Assembly (NCBI GenBank): GCA_040222275.1
Contig: JAVKDJ010000048.1
Location: 310,001 to 374,000 of the forward strand
Reading direction: 5' to 3'
Length of the DNA: 64,000 nucleotides
From: CAXBNB01 sp040222275
GTDB taxonomy: Bacteria > Bacteroidota > Bacteroidia > Cytophagales > Cyclobacteriaceae
Shown here: in pieces, positions 15,647 through 25,537 of the stretch
How the letters are laid out: each line of letters opens with the position of its first letter
Position numbering within the stretch: position 1 is the stretch's first letter
Position numbers and translations under genes: made by a program
Notes under the pieces: generated by a model
What the model was told of the DNA's origin: nothing
What the model saw: the letters and a program-made list of their open reading frames with translations, nothing else
The model's database searches: none

Positions 15647-16687
15647 ATGAAATATGAACACTATACAGAATCGGAATTTTTGAAGGACGATTTCTTTGTT
15701 AAGTGGGCAAAGGAGAGTGATCCTGAAACGAATTTCTTCTGGGAAAAGTGGATTGAAAACCATCCTGAGCAAAAGAAAACCATTTTACGTGCGAAATGGA
15801 TCATAGGGTCAATTCACTACACCAATACCCACGATTTGTCCGATAAGGAATACACCAGCCTCTACGAGAGTATCCTGAAAAATGACGAAGACTATTTTGT
15901 AGGGGATCCCCCGTTGCGGAGGTTTTCCACATGGATCAAGATGGCCGCTGTTGTCGCTATTTTGTTGTGTTCTACAATCATTATCTACAATTACAACAAC
16001 ACCGGTACCGAAATATCCAAACAGCAAGTTTCCTACATTTCCCATAGCGCCAATATGGGGGAAAAGGCATTATTTTCACTTCAGGATGGAACAAGGGTGA
16101 GGCTAAACTCCGGAAGCACCATCCGTTATCCTGAAGTCTTTTCGAAAGATGGCAAGAGGGTAGTTTATTTAGAAGGTGAGGCTTTTTTCAAAGTGGCAAA
16201 AGATCAATCCAGGCCATTCATTGTAAAATCGGGATTAGTTTCTACAAGGGTGACAGGAACCGAGTTTAATGTGCGAAATAATTTTGAAGATGGCACGGTA
16301 CAGGTAGCACTGCGCGAAGGGGAGGTTGTGGTTACCAGCGACAAGTTTGACAAGTCATTTGTATTGAAGCCAACTGAGATGATCACATGTACAGAAGACA
16401 ATATTGACGTGTCTTATTTTGACGAGGACGAGGTAATGGGTTGGACGCGCAAGAAACTCGTTTTCAGAAACGATTCTGCAGAGGCTGTGAAAATCAAACT
16501 TGAACGGTGGTTTGGTGTGGAAATCATGATAGAAGGTGACAATATGTTTGAAGACACCTATACCGGCACTTTCAGAAAAGAAACACTTCAAAATGTATTA
16601 AAAGGAATAAGCTATACGGTACAGGGTAGCTTTTCTTATGAAATAGAAGGTAAAACGGTATTCATAAAAAAGAACGAAAAACGATAA
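15647..16687 (+). CDS. FecR family anti-sigma factor
   Basis: A 346-residue inner-membrane regulator. The cytoplasmic anti-sigma part occupies about 1-95, one transmembrane helix lies at 99-116 (MAAVVAILLCSTIIIYNY), then a periplasmic FecR domain (about 135-240; LQDGTRVRLNSGSTIRYPE, VTGTEFNV) and a C-terminal DUF4974/STN-like domain (about 270-343; VKIKLERWFGVEI). It should hold the ECF sigma factor inactive until the STN domain of the SusC receptor signals ligand binding. The SusC gene with that domain follows 176 bases later, which supports the assignment. Confidence 0.93.
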   Translation: MKYEHYTESEFLKDDFFVKWAKESDPETNFFWEKWIENHPEQKKTILRAKWIIGSIHYTNTHDLSDKEYTSLYESILKNDEDYFVGDPPLRRFSTWIKMAAVVAILLCSTIIIYNYNNTGTEISKQQVSYISHSANMGEKALFSLQDGTRVRLNSGSTIRYPEVFSKDGKRVVYLEGEAFFKVAKDQSRPFIVKSGLVSTRVTGTEFNVRNNFEDGTVQVALREGEVVVTSDKFDKSFVLKPTEMITCTEDNIDVSYFDEDEVMGWTRKKLVFRNDSAEAVKIKLERWFGVEIMIEGDNMFEDTYTGTFRKETLQNVLKGISYTVQGSFSYEIEGKTVFIKKNEKR

Positions 16688-16749
16688 ATCAATTTCAACT
16701 TAAACGAACTAAATAAAGTATGAGGCACAACACCAGTTAAAAAAAATCT

Positions 16750-16777
16750 GGGCCCGACTCCCGAAGATGCCGGACCC
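16750..16777 (+). promoter_or_regulatory. Imperfect GC-rich hairpin before susC
   Basis: GGGCCCGAC and the complementary GCCGGACCC (two mismatches) form a stem with a 10-base loop in the leader between fecR and the SusC gene. No long T-run follows directly. It may be an attenuator or a target of antisense control, as is known for some Sus-like operons, but this is inferred only. Confidence 0.35.
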
Positions 16778-16863
16778 ATTCATTCTTCATTGATTTTATG
16801 TCCAGTAAAAACAATGAAATTCATTTTAGTAAATAGGTCTATACACTAAAACATATGTAAAAT

Positions 16864-19800
16864 ATGAAGATTAAACTATTACAACAAATCATTACTATGT
16901 CAAAGTACATATTATACGGGGTGTTTCTACAGGCATTTGTGATGTCTATGCTTTGGGCCAAAGAATCCAAAGCACAGAAGGAAAGTATATATGACATACA
17001 ACTTTCGATTCAATGGGACAATGTCTCAATTTCCGAGGCGCTGGCCGATGTAGAAGAAAAAACAGATTTTAGGTTTACTTTCAACAATGGTGAGTTTGAT
17101 AAAAACAAATCCGTAAAGTTGAAAGCAGAAAACAAGTCCTTGGGACAGATATTGCTCTCACTTTCTAAAAAATCCAACCTGAAGTTTCAGAGGATCAATG
17201 AAAACATCCATGTGAGCAAAAGGACCGGGACAGAGCGTGCCATTTCAGAAAACCTCTTTGTAGATGTGCAGGTTTCAGGCAAAGTGGTCGATGAGAATGG
17301 CGAAGGACTGCCTGGCGTTTCTGTAGTGGTGAAGGGAACTACAACAGGAACCACCACCAATTTGGACGGGGAATATAAAATTAACGTTGCAGAAAATGCA
17401 GTGCTCTCGTTTTCATTTGTAGGCTATATCCGCCAGGACATAGGTGTAAGTACCAGATCGGTAATTGATGTAAGTATGCAACCGGATGCCAAACAACTCG
17501 AAGAAATAGTGGTGGTAGGATTTGGTACCCAAAAGAAAGAAGCGGTAGTAGGTGCCATGAGTTCCGTATCACCACAGGAACTCAAAATCCCATCCAGTAA
17601 CTTAACCACCGCCTTGGCGGGAAGAATATCAGGCGTGGTATCCTATCAAACAAGTGGGGAGCCGGGAGCTGACAATGCACAGTTTTTTGTAAGGGGGGTA
17701 GCTTCTTTTAACGGTCAAAATGGTCCACTGATCCTGATAGATGGTGTGGAGCTGACGGCCAATGACCTGGCCAGGTTGCAGCCGGATGACATAGAAAGTT
17801 TTTCCGTACTGAAAGACCCAACCACTACTGCGATATATGGTGCCCGGGGTGCCAATGGTATCATTCTGGTGACAACAAAAACTGGTGTGGACGGCCCGGC
17901 GGTGGTCAATGTGCGATTGGAAAATTCGATTAGTGCACCAGTGAAAATAATTGACCTGGCTGATCCAATCACCCACATGAGAATGCAAAATGAAGCCCAA
18001 AGAACAAGGGGCAACTTCTCAGAATTTACTGAACAAAAAATAAAAGGTACTGAAAGGGGGCTGAGCGAAAATGCGTTTCCAGCAACAGATTGGTACGATG
18101 CACTGCTCAAGGACTACACCAGTACCCAGCGTATCAACCTCAATGTGAGGGGTGGTGGAAAGAATGTTAGATATTATGTAGCGGGTTCATTGAACAAAGA
18201 CAATGGGCTTTTGGAAGTGAACAATACAAACAACTTCACTAACAATATCAGTTTGAAGCAGTATTTGCTAAGGTCGAACATCAACATAGACCTGCATAAA
18301 AACACCGAAATGATCGTAAGGTTGCATTCTACGATAGACGATTACAGAGGCCCATTGGCGTCTGGTAATGCTATATACAATGCTGCGGTTAGGACGAGCC
18401 CGGTAAGGTTTCGACCAGTGTTTGATCCAGATGATGATTTAGTGGGAGTTCCCCATATCTTGTTTGGAAACGACCTGGGATCCAGGCTGGGATTAACAGG
18501 AGATGACGGTGCTGTCTGGTTCAACCCGTATGCGGAACTGCAACGGGGATACAAGGACAGAAGGAGGCAATTGTCCCTGGTTCAGGTAGAATTCAAGCAA
18601 AAGCTTGATGCCATTACCCCTGGTTTGAGTGCACGTTTCCTTGGTAATTCCAACACCACTTCACAATTCGAAAACAGAAGGGCATATCAGCCATTCTTCT
18701 ACAGGGTTGAGCCCTCAAGTTTCGATCCATTGACCGGTGATTATGACCTGGTACGATCTGCTGAAGGAAATGAGTCATTGGAGCTTGAACCATCGCTCAG
18801 GACGAACAATTCAGTTCTTTATATGGAAGCTGCTTTGAACTATTACAGAACATTCGCAGAAAAACACTCGGTAAGCGGTTTGTTGGTAATGATCGCCAGG
18901 GAGTATTTGGATGGAAATGCCAACACGGTTCAATTGTCCCTCCCCAGTCGTAATGTTGGTATTTCTGGTAGGTTCAACTATGAATTGAATAGCAAATATT
19001 TTGCTGAATTTAATTTTGGCTACAATGGTTCTGAAAGATTTTCTAAGCAAAGCAGATTTGGTTTTTTCCCATCATTTGGATTAGGATGGTTGATATCAGA
19101 GGAACCATTTTTCTCCGGACTGTCCAGCACCATCAACAGGTTGAAGCTTAGGGCATCTTTCGGATGGGTTGGTAACGACAACATTGGAAACACAAGAAAT
19201 GACAGGTTCTTTTACCTTTCGGAGGTTAACCTATCCGGAGGAGGAGGATCAGTATTCGGTACCAGGTTCGATACCAATATTTCCGGGGTGTCAATTTCGA
19301 GGTATGCGAATCCGCTGGTTACGTGGGAAAAAGCAAGAAAATCAAACCTTGGTCTCGAAGCGAACTTCCTGGATGACAACCTGCAGTTTAGGGTAGATGC
19401 CTTCCATGAACTTCGTACCGATATATTGCAAACAAGGGCCGACATACCTTCTACTTTAGGATTACAGGCTGAAGTTCAGTCCAATGTTGGGGAAGTGACT
19501 GCCTATGGTATTGATGCCTCATTGGATATGAACCATTATTTCTCTAATGATTTCTGGGTGTCGGCCCGTGGTACCTTTACCTATGCCGACAATGAATACA
19601 AAGTTTTCGAAGAGCCGAATTATTCGGCACAAGGTGCCCCCTGGGTAAGCAACATTGGCAACAATGTAAGTGTAACCCGTGGGTTGATCGCCGAGCGTCT
19701 CTTCGTTGATGATGCAGAAGCCAGAAATTCCCCTTTGCAGTTTGGAGTACCCAACGATGAAAACGGCATAGGCAACTATGGTGGTGGAGATATAAAATAC

Positions 19801-20421
19801 AAAGACCTGAATGGTGACGGAATCATTTCGGATTTAGACCAAACAGCCATTGGAAACCCCCGTGTACCAAAAATCACCTATGGTTTGGGTGTATCCGCTG
19901 GTTACAAAAAGGTTGATTTTTCTATATTCTTTCAGGGACTGGGGCAGACCTCATTTTTTATTGACCCAGTCAGGACAGGACCATTCATCAATAGTTTAGC
20001 AGGAACCCAGACCAGGGATGACGATGAACTGCTTCGTTCTGCAGCTTTTGGTGGAAACGGTTTTCTAACAGAAAATGCTGTTTTGCAGGCTTATGCAGAC
20101 AGCTATTGGTCTGAGGAAAACAGGGATGTATATGCCTTGTGGCCAAGGCTTTCTATTGACCCTATCGAAAACAACAACCAGACGAGTACATGGTGGCTGA
20201 GGGATGGCTCCTTCTTGCGGTTAAAGCAGTTGGAAATCGGTTATACTGCAGTTGATGGGGGCAATAATAAACTGGGTATTGAAAAAGTAAGGGTTTACTT
20301 GTCTGGTACCAACCTGATGCAGTGGAGCAAGTTCAAGCTTTGGGATCCCGAATTAGGTGGATCGGGGCTAAACTATCCCCTGCAGCGAGTATTTAACCTG
20401 GGTGTACATGTTGGATTTTAA
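16864..20421 (+). CDS. SusC/RagA-type TonB-linked receptor with STN domain
   Basis: An 1185-residue outer-membrane receptor. Signal region to about residue 38, STN (secretin/TonB short N-terminal) domain about 45-120 (LSIQWDNVSISEALADVEEK, VKLKAENKSLGQIL), carboxypeptidase-regulatory-like domain about 137-220 (SGKVVDENGEGLPGVSVVVKGT), plug about 225-330 (EEIVVVGFGTQKKEAVVGAM, VLIDGVE-like LILIDGVEL, TTAIYGARGANGIILVTTK), then the barrel ending RVFNLGVHVGF. The STN domain marks a transducer that contacts FecR. Together with SusD it imports oligosaccharide or glycoconjugate fragments. The SusD start is 5 bases after the stop. Confidence 0.95.
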   Translation: MKIKLLQQIITMSKYILYGVFLQAFVMSMLWAKESKAQKESIYDIQLSIQWDNVSISEALADVEEKTDFRFTFNNGEFDKNKSVKLKAENKSLGQILLSLSKKSNLKFQRINENIHVSKRTGTERAISENLFVDVQVSGKVVDENGEGLPGVSVVVKGTTTGTTTNLDGEYKINVAENAVLSFSFVGYIRQDIGVSTRSVIDVSMQPDAKQLEEIVVVGFGTQKKEAVVGAMSSVSPQELKIPSSNLTTALAGRISGVVSYQTSGEPGADNAQFFVRGVASFNGQNGPLILIDGVELTANDLARLQPDDIESFSVLKDPTTTAIYGARGANGIILVTTKTGVDGPAVVNVRLENSISAPVKIIDLADPITHMRMQNEAQRTRGNFSEFTEQKIKGTERGLSENAFPATDWYDALLKDYTSTQRINLNVRGGGKNVRYYVAGSLNKDNGLLEVNNTNNFTNNISLKQYLLRSNINIDLHKNTEMIVRLHSTIDDYRGPLASGNAIYNAAVRTSPVRFRPVFDPDDDLVGVPHILFGNDLGSRLGLTGDDGAVWFNPYAELQRGYKDRRRQLSLVQVEFKQKLDAITPGLSARFLGNSNTTSQFENRRAYQPFFYRVEPSSFDPLTGDYDLVRSAEGNESLELEPSLRTNNSVLYMEAALNYYRTFAEKHSVSGLLVMIAREYLDGNANTVQLSLPSRNVGISGRFNYELNSKYFAEFNFGYNGSERFSKQSRFGFFPSFGLGWLISEEPFFSGLSSTINRLKLRASFGWVGNDNIGNTRNDRFFYLSEVNLSGGGGSVFGTRFDTNISGVSISRYANPLVTWEKARKSNLGLEANFLDDNLQFRVDAFHELRTDILQTRADIPSTLGLQAEVQSNVGEVTAYGIDASLDMNHYFSNDFWVSARGTFTYADNEYKVFEEPNYSAQGAPWVSNIGNNVSVTRGLIAERLFVDDAEARNSPLQFGVPNDENGIGNYGGGDIKYKDLNGDGIISDLDQTAIGNPRVPKITYGLGVSAGYKKVDFSIFFQGLGQTSFFIDPVRTGPFINSLAGTQTRDDDELLRSAAFGGNGFLTENAVLQAYADSYWSEENRDVYALWPRLSIDPIENNNQTSTWWLRDGSFLRLKQLEIGYTAVDGGNNKLGIEKVRVYLSGTNLMQWSKFKLWDPELGGSGLNYPLQRVFNLGVHVGF

Positions 20422-20426
20422 TTAAG

Positions 20427-22361
20427 ATGACGATGAAAAATAGATTTATAAAATATATAGCAACTGTAGCACTGGTCATGACCTCTCTGTCATGCAAAGA
20501 TTTTGTAGATGTGGTGCCGGACAACATTGCTGTAATAGAAGATGCTTTTGAGACAAGGGATAGCGCAGAGCGGTTTTTAGCTACCCTCTATGGCTATATG
20601 CCTGATTTTTCAAGTATCAATAATCCTGCACACACGGCAGGTGACGAGATAGTGGTAAATGCAAACAGGTCCAGAAACTGGCCAGGCCATATCATTGGCA
20701 GGGGAGGGCAAACCCGTGTTCAACCTCATTTGGGATACTGGGTAAGCACCTCTAACAATAGGGCCAATGCAGTAAGAAATATGTTTATTGCACTTAGGGA
20801 CTGTAATATTTTTCTTGAAAATGTTCATTTACCTTTCGACCTTGAACCCTATGAGCAGGCAAGGTGGATTGCAGAAGCTAAATTTTTGAAGGCCTATTAT
20901 CATTTCTGGCTTATGAGGATGTATGGCCCCATTCCAATTATCAGGACCAATATTGGGGTTGGAGAGACAGATGCTGTAAGGGTAAAAAGAGAGCCGGTAG
21001 ATGATGTGGTCAATTACATTGTAGAACTTCTCGATGAAGCACTGGCTGAACCGGAATTGCCATTGATCATTGCAGATGGCGCAGAAGATGGTAGAATAAC
21101 GAAGCTTGGAATATCGGCCATTAAGGCCAGGGTTTTGGTTACCGCTGCAAGCCCGATGTTCAACGGAAACCCGGATTATGCCAATTTTACCGACAAAGAT
21201 GGTACGAACCTTTTTAGCACCTCCGTTGATGATGACAAATGGGTAAAGGCTGCAACTGCCTGCAAAGAGGCTATTGAAATGGCCGAAGGGGTTGGGAAAG
21301 AACTCTTCTCTTTCGACAAGCATGACAACCCCCAACCAGGTTGGTCTGACAGCACTATCCTCAAACTAACCATTCGGGGTTCTATCACAGAACCATGGAA
21401 CCCGGAATTGCTTTGGGGGTCAACCTCAGAAAGAGTTACAACAGGCTTTCAAAGCTGGTGCCAGGCAAAGGTACATCCTCAATTGACTGCTGAGGTGAGG
21501 CAATCAACCCAATCCTTTTGGGGTCCTCCTATTAATTTAACAGATATGTTTTATTCTGAAAATGGGGTGCCGATAGATGAGGATGTAAATTATGACTATG
21601 TCAATCGGTTTGGTACGGCCGTAGGGGATTCGGACCATCGCTACCATATTAAGGAAGGTTTTGAAACCGGTAAGTTAAACTTTCACAGAGAGCCTCGTTT
21701 TTATGCGTCATTAGGTTTTGATGGGTCTTTGTGGGAGGGCCATGGGGTCGATGTGGATGAAGATTCATACGTAGTTGAAGCTAAAAGCGGCCAAAGGGGT
21801 GGTATCCAGGATGCAGATAGGTATGTTGCCGCTGGATATTTTGCCAAGAAACTGGTGGAGTATGAAGCATTTCAGAGCCATTCAGTGAGCAGGTTCACCG
21901 CCGAGCAATACCCTTACCCCGTTATCAGGCTGGCTGGATTGTACCTGCTTTATGCCGAGGCGTTGAACGAAACCGGTGACTTAGTCACTGCCCAAACGTA
22001 CGTTGATAGAGTGAGGAGCCGGGCCGGGCTTGACGGTGTTGTACAGGCATGGTCGGATCATTCATCCCAACCAGCTAAACCTACTTCTAAGGATGGATTG
22101 CGACAGATTATACATCAGGAACGAATGATCGAACTTGTTTTTGAAGGTCAGCGTTTCTGGGACCTGCGTAGGTGGAAACGTGCTGAAGAATTTTTGAATG
22201 GCCCAATACTGGGGTGGAATATCATAGGTGATGATACGGAAAGCTACTACAATGTTGTGAGCCTGGGCAATTATCAGTTTTTTGGAAGGGACTATTTGTG
22301 GCCTATTTCAGAAAACGATATAATAACCAATAACAACTTGGTCCAAAATCCAGGCTGGTAA
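20427..22361 (+). CDS. RagB/SusD family nutrient-binding lipoprotein
   Basis: A 644-residue surface lipoprotein (signal MKNRFIKYIATVALVMTSLSC). It shows the helical TPR-like scaffold of SusD, with AEAKFLKAYYHFWLMRMYGPIPII, AIKARVLVTAASP, GLYLLYAEALNETG, the C-terminal RERMIEL-like QERMIELVFEGQRFWDLRRWKRAEEFL, and DYLWPISENDI near the end. SusD forms the lid over the SusC barrel and binds the glycan. It is slightly longer than typical SusD proteins, with extra loops around 300-400. The tight spacing after SusC shows co-transcription. Confidence 0.95.
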   Translation: MTMKNRFIKYIATVALVMTSLSCKDFVDVVPDNIAVIEDAFETRDSAERFLATLYGYMPDFSSINNPAHTAGDEIVVNANRSRNWPGHIIGRGGQTRVQPHLGYWVSTSNNRANAVRNMFIALRDCNIFLENVHLPFDLEPYEQARWIAEAKFLKAYYHFWLMRMYGPIPIIRTNIGVGETDAVRVKREPVDDVVNYIVELLDEALAEPELPLIIADGAEDGRITKLGISAIKARVLVTAASPMFNGNPDYANFTDKDGTNLFSTSVDDDKWVKAATACKEAIEMAEGVGKELFSFDKHDNPQPGWSDSTILKLTIRGSITEPWNPELLWGSTSERVTTGFQSWCQAKVHPQLTAEVRQSTQSFWGPPINLTDMFYSENGVPIDEDVNYDYVNRFGTAVGDSDHRYHIKEGFETGKLNFHREPRFYASLGFDGSLWEGHGVDVDEDSYVVEAKSGQRGGIQDADRYVAAGYFAKKLVEYEAFQSHSVSRFTAEQYPYPVIRLAGLYLLYAEALNETGDLVTAQTYVDRVRSRAGLDGVVQAWSDHSSQPAKPTSKDGLRQIIHQERMIELVFEGQRFWDLRRWKRAEEFLNGPILGWNIIGDDTESYYNVVSLGNYQFFGRDYLWPISENDIITNNNLVQNPGW

Positions 22362-22383
22362 TCCTTATCTAAAATTAAAAACC

Positions 22384-23625
22384 ATGAAAATGAAAAGTTT
22401 AAATATAGCATCGATAATTGCACTATTTGTAGTGTTTTTATTCGCGTGTACTGAAGATACGCAAAGAGGACCACTGGCCATCGAAGATGAGGTGGCTCCC
22501 GGAATTGTCTCAGAAATTTCTGTTGAAAACCTTCCAGGGGGAGCCTTAGTCACTTATAAAATCCCATCGGATGAAGATTTTTTGTTGGTAGAAGCTACCT
22601 ATCAAAGAAACGTCACCACCGTTGTAACCAAATCTTCAGCTTACCAAAATTCTATCCTGATCGAGGGCATCAGGGGAGTAGAAAACCTGGAAGTTGAATT
22701 GGTCAGTGTGGATAGGAGTGGAAACCGATCACCAGTCACAACAGTGACGGTCAATCCGTTAACCGCCCCGATAGACAAAATGTTCAATGAATTAACCCTG
22801 GAACAAGCGTTTGGTGGGGTACGGGCCAACTACAGCAATAATGAACTGCTGAAGTTTGAATTATTGCTGCTTTTAAAAGATACTGTAAGTGGTGAGTGGC
22901 AATATACCGGGTCAGCATTTATCGAAAACAACCAAAGAAATCGTTTTACATTCAGAGGGTTTCCCCCTTCAGAAAAGACATTTGGTATTTTCGCGGTTGA
23001 TCGTTGGGACAACTCAACAGACACCCTGGAAATTTCGCTCACACCATTGGAGGAAGTAGAATTGGATTTTACGAAATATGATGTAATCAGCCCTGCTTTG
23101 TCCACCGACGAACCTGATGCATTCGGTTGGGTGCATGCAAATATGTGGAATGGCAATATAGGGGGCAATGGGTTTCATACATCCCAGGCGAACCCTGGGG
23201 CTGTCGTGCCACCCTATGAGGAACCCTATCACATAGTTTCCTGGGATTTGGGCGTAACGGCAAACCTGAGCCGAGTTATTTGGTGGCAAAGGCAAGGCTC
23301 CTGGGGCTTTCGTCATGGCAATCCGAGATATTTCGAGATTTGGGGCATTGATGAATTGCCTGCAAACAGCCCTGGTACAGACATGGTTGCAGAAGGCTGG
23401 ACCTTGCTTGTAGCCAATGGTGAAGTATTAAAACCTTCAGAGGCTCCTCTGGGGACCCTGAGTGCAGAAGATGCGGCCCAGGTGCTGGCAGGAGAAGAGT
23501 TTGAAATCTTTGACAATTCCGCTAAAATAAGATACCTGCGATTTGTCAACTTTCAATCATGGTCAGGTGCCAAATTTATGCACATGACAGAAGTAAAGGC
23601 TTTCGGGCAAATTTTGGAGGAGTAA
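22384..23625 (+). CDS. Surface lipoprotein, DUF4959/DUF5000/DUF5126 type
   Basis: A 413-residue lipoprotein (FLFACTED lipobox). An N-terminal Ig-like DUF4959 module (PGIVSEISVENLPGGALVTYKIP) is followed by a second beta module (APIDKMFNELTLEQAFGGVRANY) and a C-terminal discoidin-like DUF5000 domain (GWVHANMWNGNIGGNGFHT, DLGVTANLSRVIWWQRQ, RYFEIWGIDE, IRYLRFVNFQSW). These proteins follow SusD in many glycan loci and are thought to be surface glycan-binding proteins. It lies 22 bases after SusD. Confidence 0.85.
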   Translation: MKMKSLNIASIIALFVVFLFACTEDTQRGPLAIEDEVAPGIVSEISVENLPGGALVTYKIPSDEDFLLVEATYQRNVTTVVTKSSAYQNSILIEGIRGVENLEVELVSVDRSGNRSPVTTVTVNPLTAPIDKMFNELTLEQAFGGVRANYSNNELLKFELLLLLKDTVSGEWQYTGSAFIENNQRNRFTFRGFPPSEKTFGIFAVDRWDNSTDTLEISLTPLEEVELDFTKYDVISPALSTDEPDAFGWVHANMWNGNIGGNGFHTSQANPGAVVPPYEEPYHIVSWDLGVTANLSRVIWWQRQGSWGFRHGNPRYFEIWGIDELPANSPGTDMVAEGWTLLVANGEVLKPSEAPLGTLSAEDAAQVLAGEEFEIFDNSAKIRYLRFVNFQSWSGAKFMHMTEVKAFGQILEE

Positions 23626-23684
23626 ATGTCTGTGATATTCCATTTTGGATTATTGGAATATTGCGCTAAAACAAAAAAAGTAAA

Positions 23685-25304
23685 ATGATGAAAAAACGAT
23701 ATAACTTCATAAAGACCATAGTTTGTCTTATTGCAATGATTATTACGGTATGGTCGTGCGAATCGGTGGAAGATACCTACCAGGAGTTTTCCGAACTTGG
23801 GGAGACTGTGTATATAGGTGCGGCAGATTCTGTGTATTCAGTGTCAGGGTTTAAGCAACTCAGGGTATATGCCATAATTACTTCCGATCCCAAAGTTACG
23901 ACAGGAAGCTTAAAAAGCTCTGATGGGACTGTTAATATGGAATTTCCAATATCAAAGGAGAATTTTGGGAAGGATACTCTTGAAATTGATATACCTGAGA
24001 TAGAAGCAGGTGAGTATAGGTTTAACCTCTTTTTTAAGGATACAAAAGGTAACGTCTCTCTAACCCGTGAATTCGTGGGGACTGTATTGGGAGAGTCCTA
24101 CGAGTTGGGCCTTAAAAAGAGGGAAATTTCCGGTGTAAATTATACCCTTAAGAATGGTGTTGTAGGGGCCAGGGTGGCATTTGGTGGCAATGTTGACAAT
24201 TTGTCGTCCTTGATTATTACCTATACCGACAGGAATGACCAGCAGCAAACAATAAGTGTAGATTCTAAATCATCCGATGTAGATATTTTGGATTTTAAGG
24301 CAGGTACGACCTTTAAGGTTAAATCCCTTTTCGCCCCAATTAATCCGTTTTATGAGTATTCTATAGAAGACGAGACCCTACATACTTTTCCCACTTGCGA
24401 TGAAGTGGCCACAGTAACTTTCGATAAAACTTCCCTCGATTTGGGTATGGTGGATAGTAGGCAAGAGAGCACCGCTTCTTTTGTGTTAAACTCGACAACT
24501 GAATGTTTGGATGGTGGTGTAAAAGTGAGTATTTCTGGAGATTGGATGGGCATTGCTGCTTCAGAAGATGGGGAATATGGTTCTTCGGTAACGCTCACAG
24601 ATTTGTCCGAAAATCAGACACTTTATGTCAAATACGCTCCCAACAGCCAGGTAGATGGCAGTCATTCAGGTACTGTGAGTTTATCTGCTGTCAACGGTTA
24701 TGTAGAAGGTGGTGAAATTGCCATTCTTGGTGAAGAACATGGTATTCCGGGGGGTATTCAAAATATAGAAAATTTGACTTCACCAACTAGTGCATATTCT
24801 TTATTTCCTGACGACCAGGATGTTTATTTACATGGTGGATCCATTGAGAAACTTTTTGACAACAGTCAAGCCTGGGGTGTGCATAGCGCAGGTAACATTC
24901 CCATTCCGGCGGGATTTTTTACCATAGACTTAGGGGGTGATTTTTATATTGATGAAATAAGCTTTGCAAGGAGGGATGCCAGACGTCAGGCAAGGTTACC
25001 CAAAAACTACGGATATTGGGGATTGCCATCAAGCGTAGATCCAGCCAGTGCCGTCACCACCACACCGTTTATCAGCCAGCCTGCTAATATTCCTACTTGG
25101 ATTGGTGAATCGGCAAACAAGGGTTGGATACATTTGGGGGATTTTCAGTCTACTGAGGGATCAGAAACAGTATCGAATAAAATCACCTCTTTCAGCAACA
25201 CCAAAGTACGGTATCTGAGAATTGTAATATACGATACTTATCAGGGTGATGTAGCTACTATTAATTACGCTGATCTCGATGTATTCGTAAATCTGGATAA
25301 GTAA
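23685..25304 (+). CDS. Surface lipoprotein, DUF4998 plus discoidin-like domain
   Basis: A 539-residue lipoprotein (VWSCESVEDTYQEF). The start matches DUF4998 (YIGAADSVYSVSGFKQLRVYAII), with two Ig-like strands sets. A BACON-like middle module follows (VTFDKTSLDLGMVDSRQESTASF, GDWMGIAASEDG). The C-terminal 180 residues are discoidin-like (FTIDLGGDFYIDEISFARR, VRYLRIVIYDTY). It pairs with the preceding protein as a second surface glycan-binding protein. A strong terminator follows. Confidence 0.8.
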   Translation: MMKKRYNFIKTIVCLIAMIITVWSCESVEDTYQEFSELGETVYIGAADSVYSVSGFKQLRVYAIITSDPKVTTGSLKSSDGTVNMEFPISKENFGKDTLEIDIPEIEAGEYRFNLFFKDTKGNVSLTREFVGTVLGESYELGLKKREISGVNYTLKNGVVGARVAFGGNVDNLSSLIITYTDRNDQQQTISVDSKSSDVDILDFKAGTTFKVKSLFAPINPFYEYSIEDETLHTFPTCDEVATVTFDKTSLDLGMVDSRQESTASFVLNSTTECLDGGVKVSISGDWMGIAASEDGEYGSSVTLTDLSENQTLYVKYAPNSQVDGSHSGTVSLSAVNGYVEGGEIAILGEEHGIPGGIQNIENLTSPTSAYSLFPDDQDVYLHGGSIEKLFDNSQAWGVHSAGNIPIPAGFFTIDLGGDFYIDEISFARRDARRQARLPKNYGYWGLPSSVDPASAVTTTPFISQPANIPTWIGESANKGWIHLGDFQSTEGSETVSNKITSFSNTKVRYLRIVIYDTYQGDVATINYADLDVFVNLDK

Positions 25305-25357
25305 GACTTAAAATGCTTTGACGCATAATTGAGATAAGTAGTATAGTTTGAAAAAGG

Positions 25358-25388
25358 GCCGGAGAGAGATGCTCTCCGGCTTATTTTT
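25358..25388 (+). terminator. Rho-independent terminator after the SusC/SusD operon
   Basis: GCCGGAGAG (25358-25366) and CTCTCCGGC (25372-25380) form a perfect 9-bp stem with a 5-base loop, followed by TTATTTTTT. It closes the transcript of the SusC-SusD-binding protein genes. Confidence 0.9.
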
Positions 25389-25537
25389 TCACCATCACTT
25401 CAGCCAAAAATTTCTACCACAACTTCACGGTTTTTCATTGAGTCAAGAAGGCCAGGGGTTGTTTGTCGGTGCTACGAGTCTAATGAGCACCATCGAAAAA
25501 ACACATTTCAAAACGTCAATTTTTTAGTTTAATTCTA

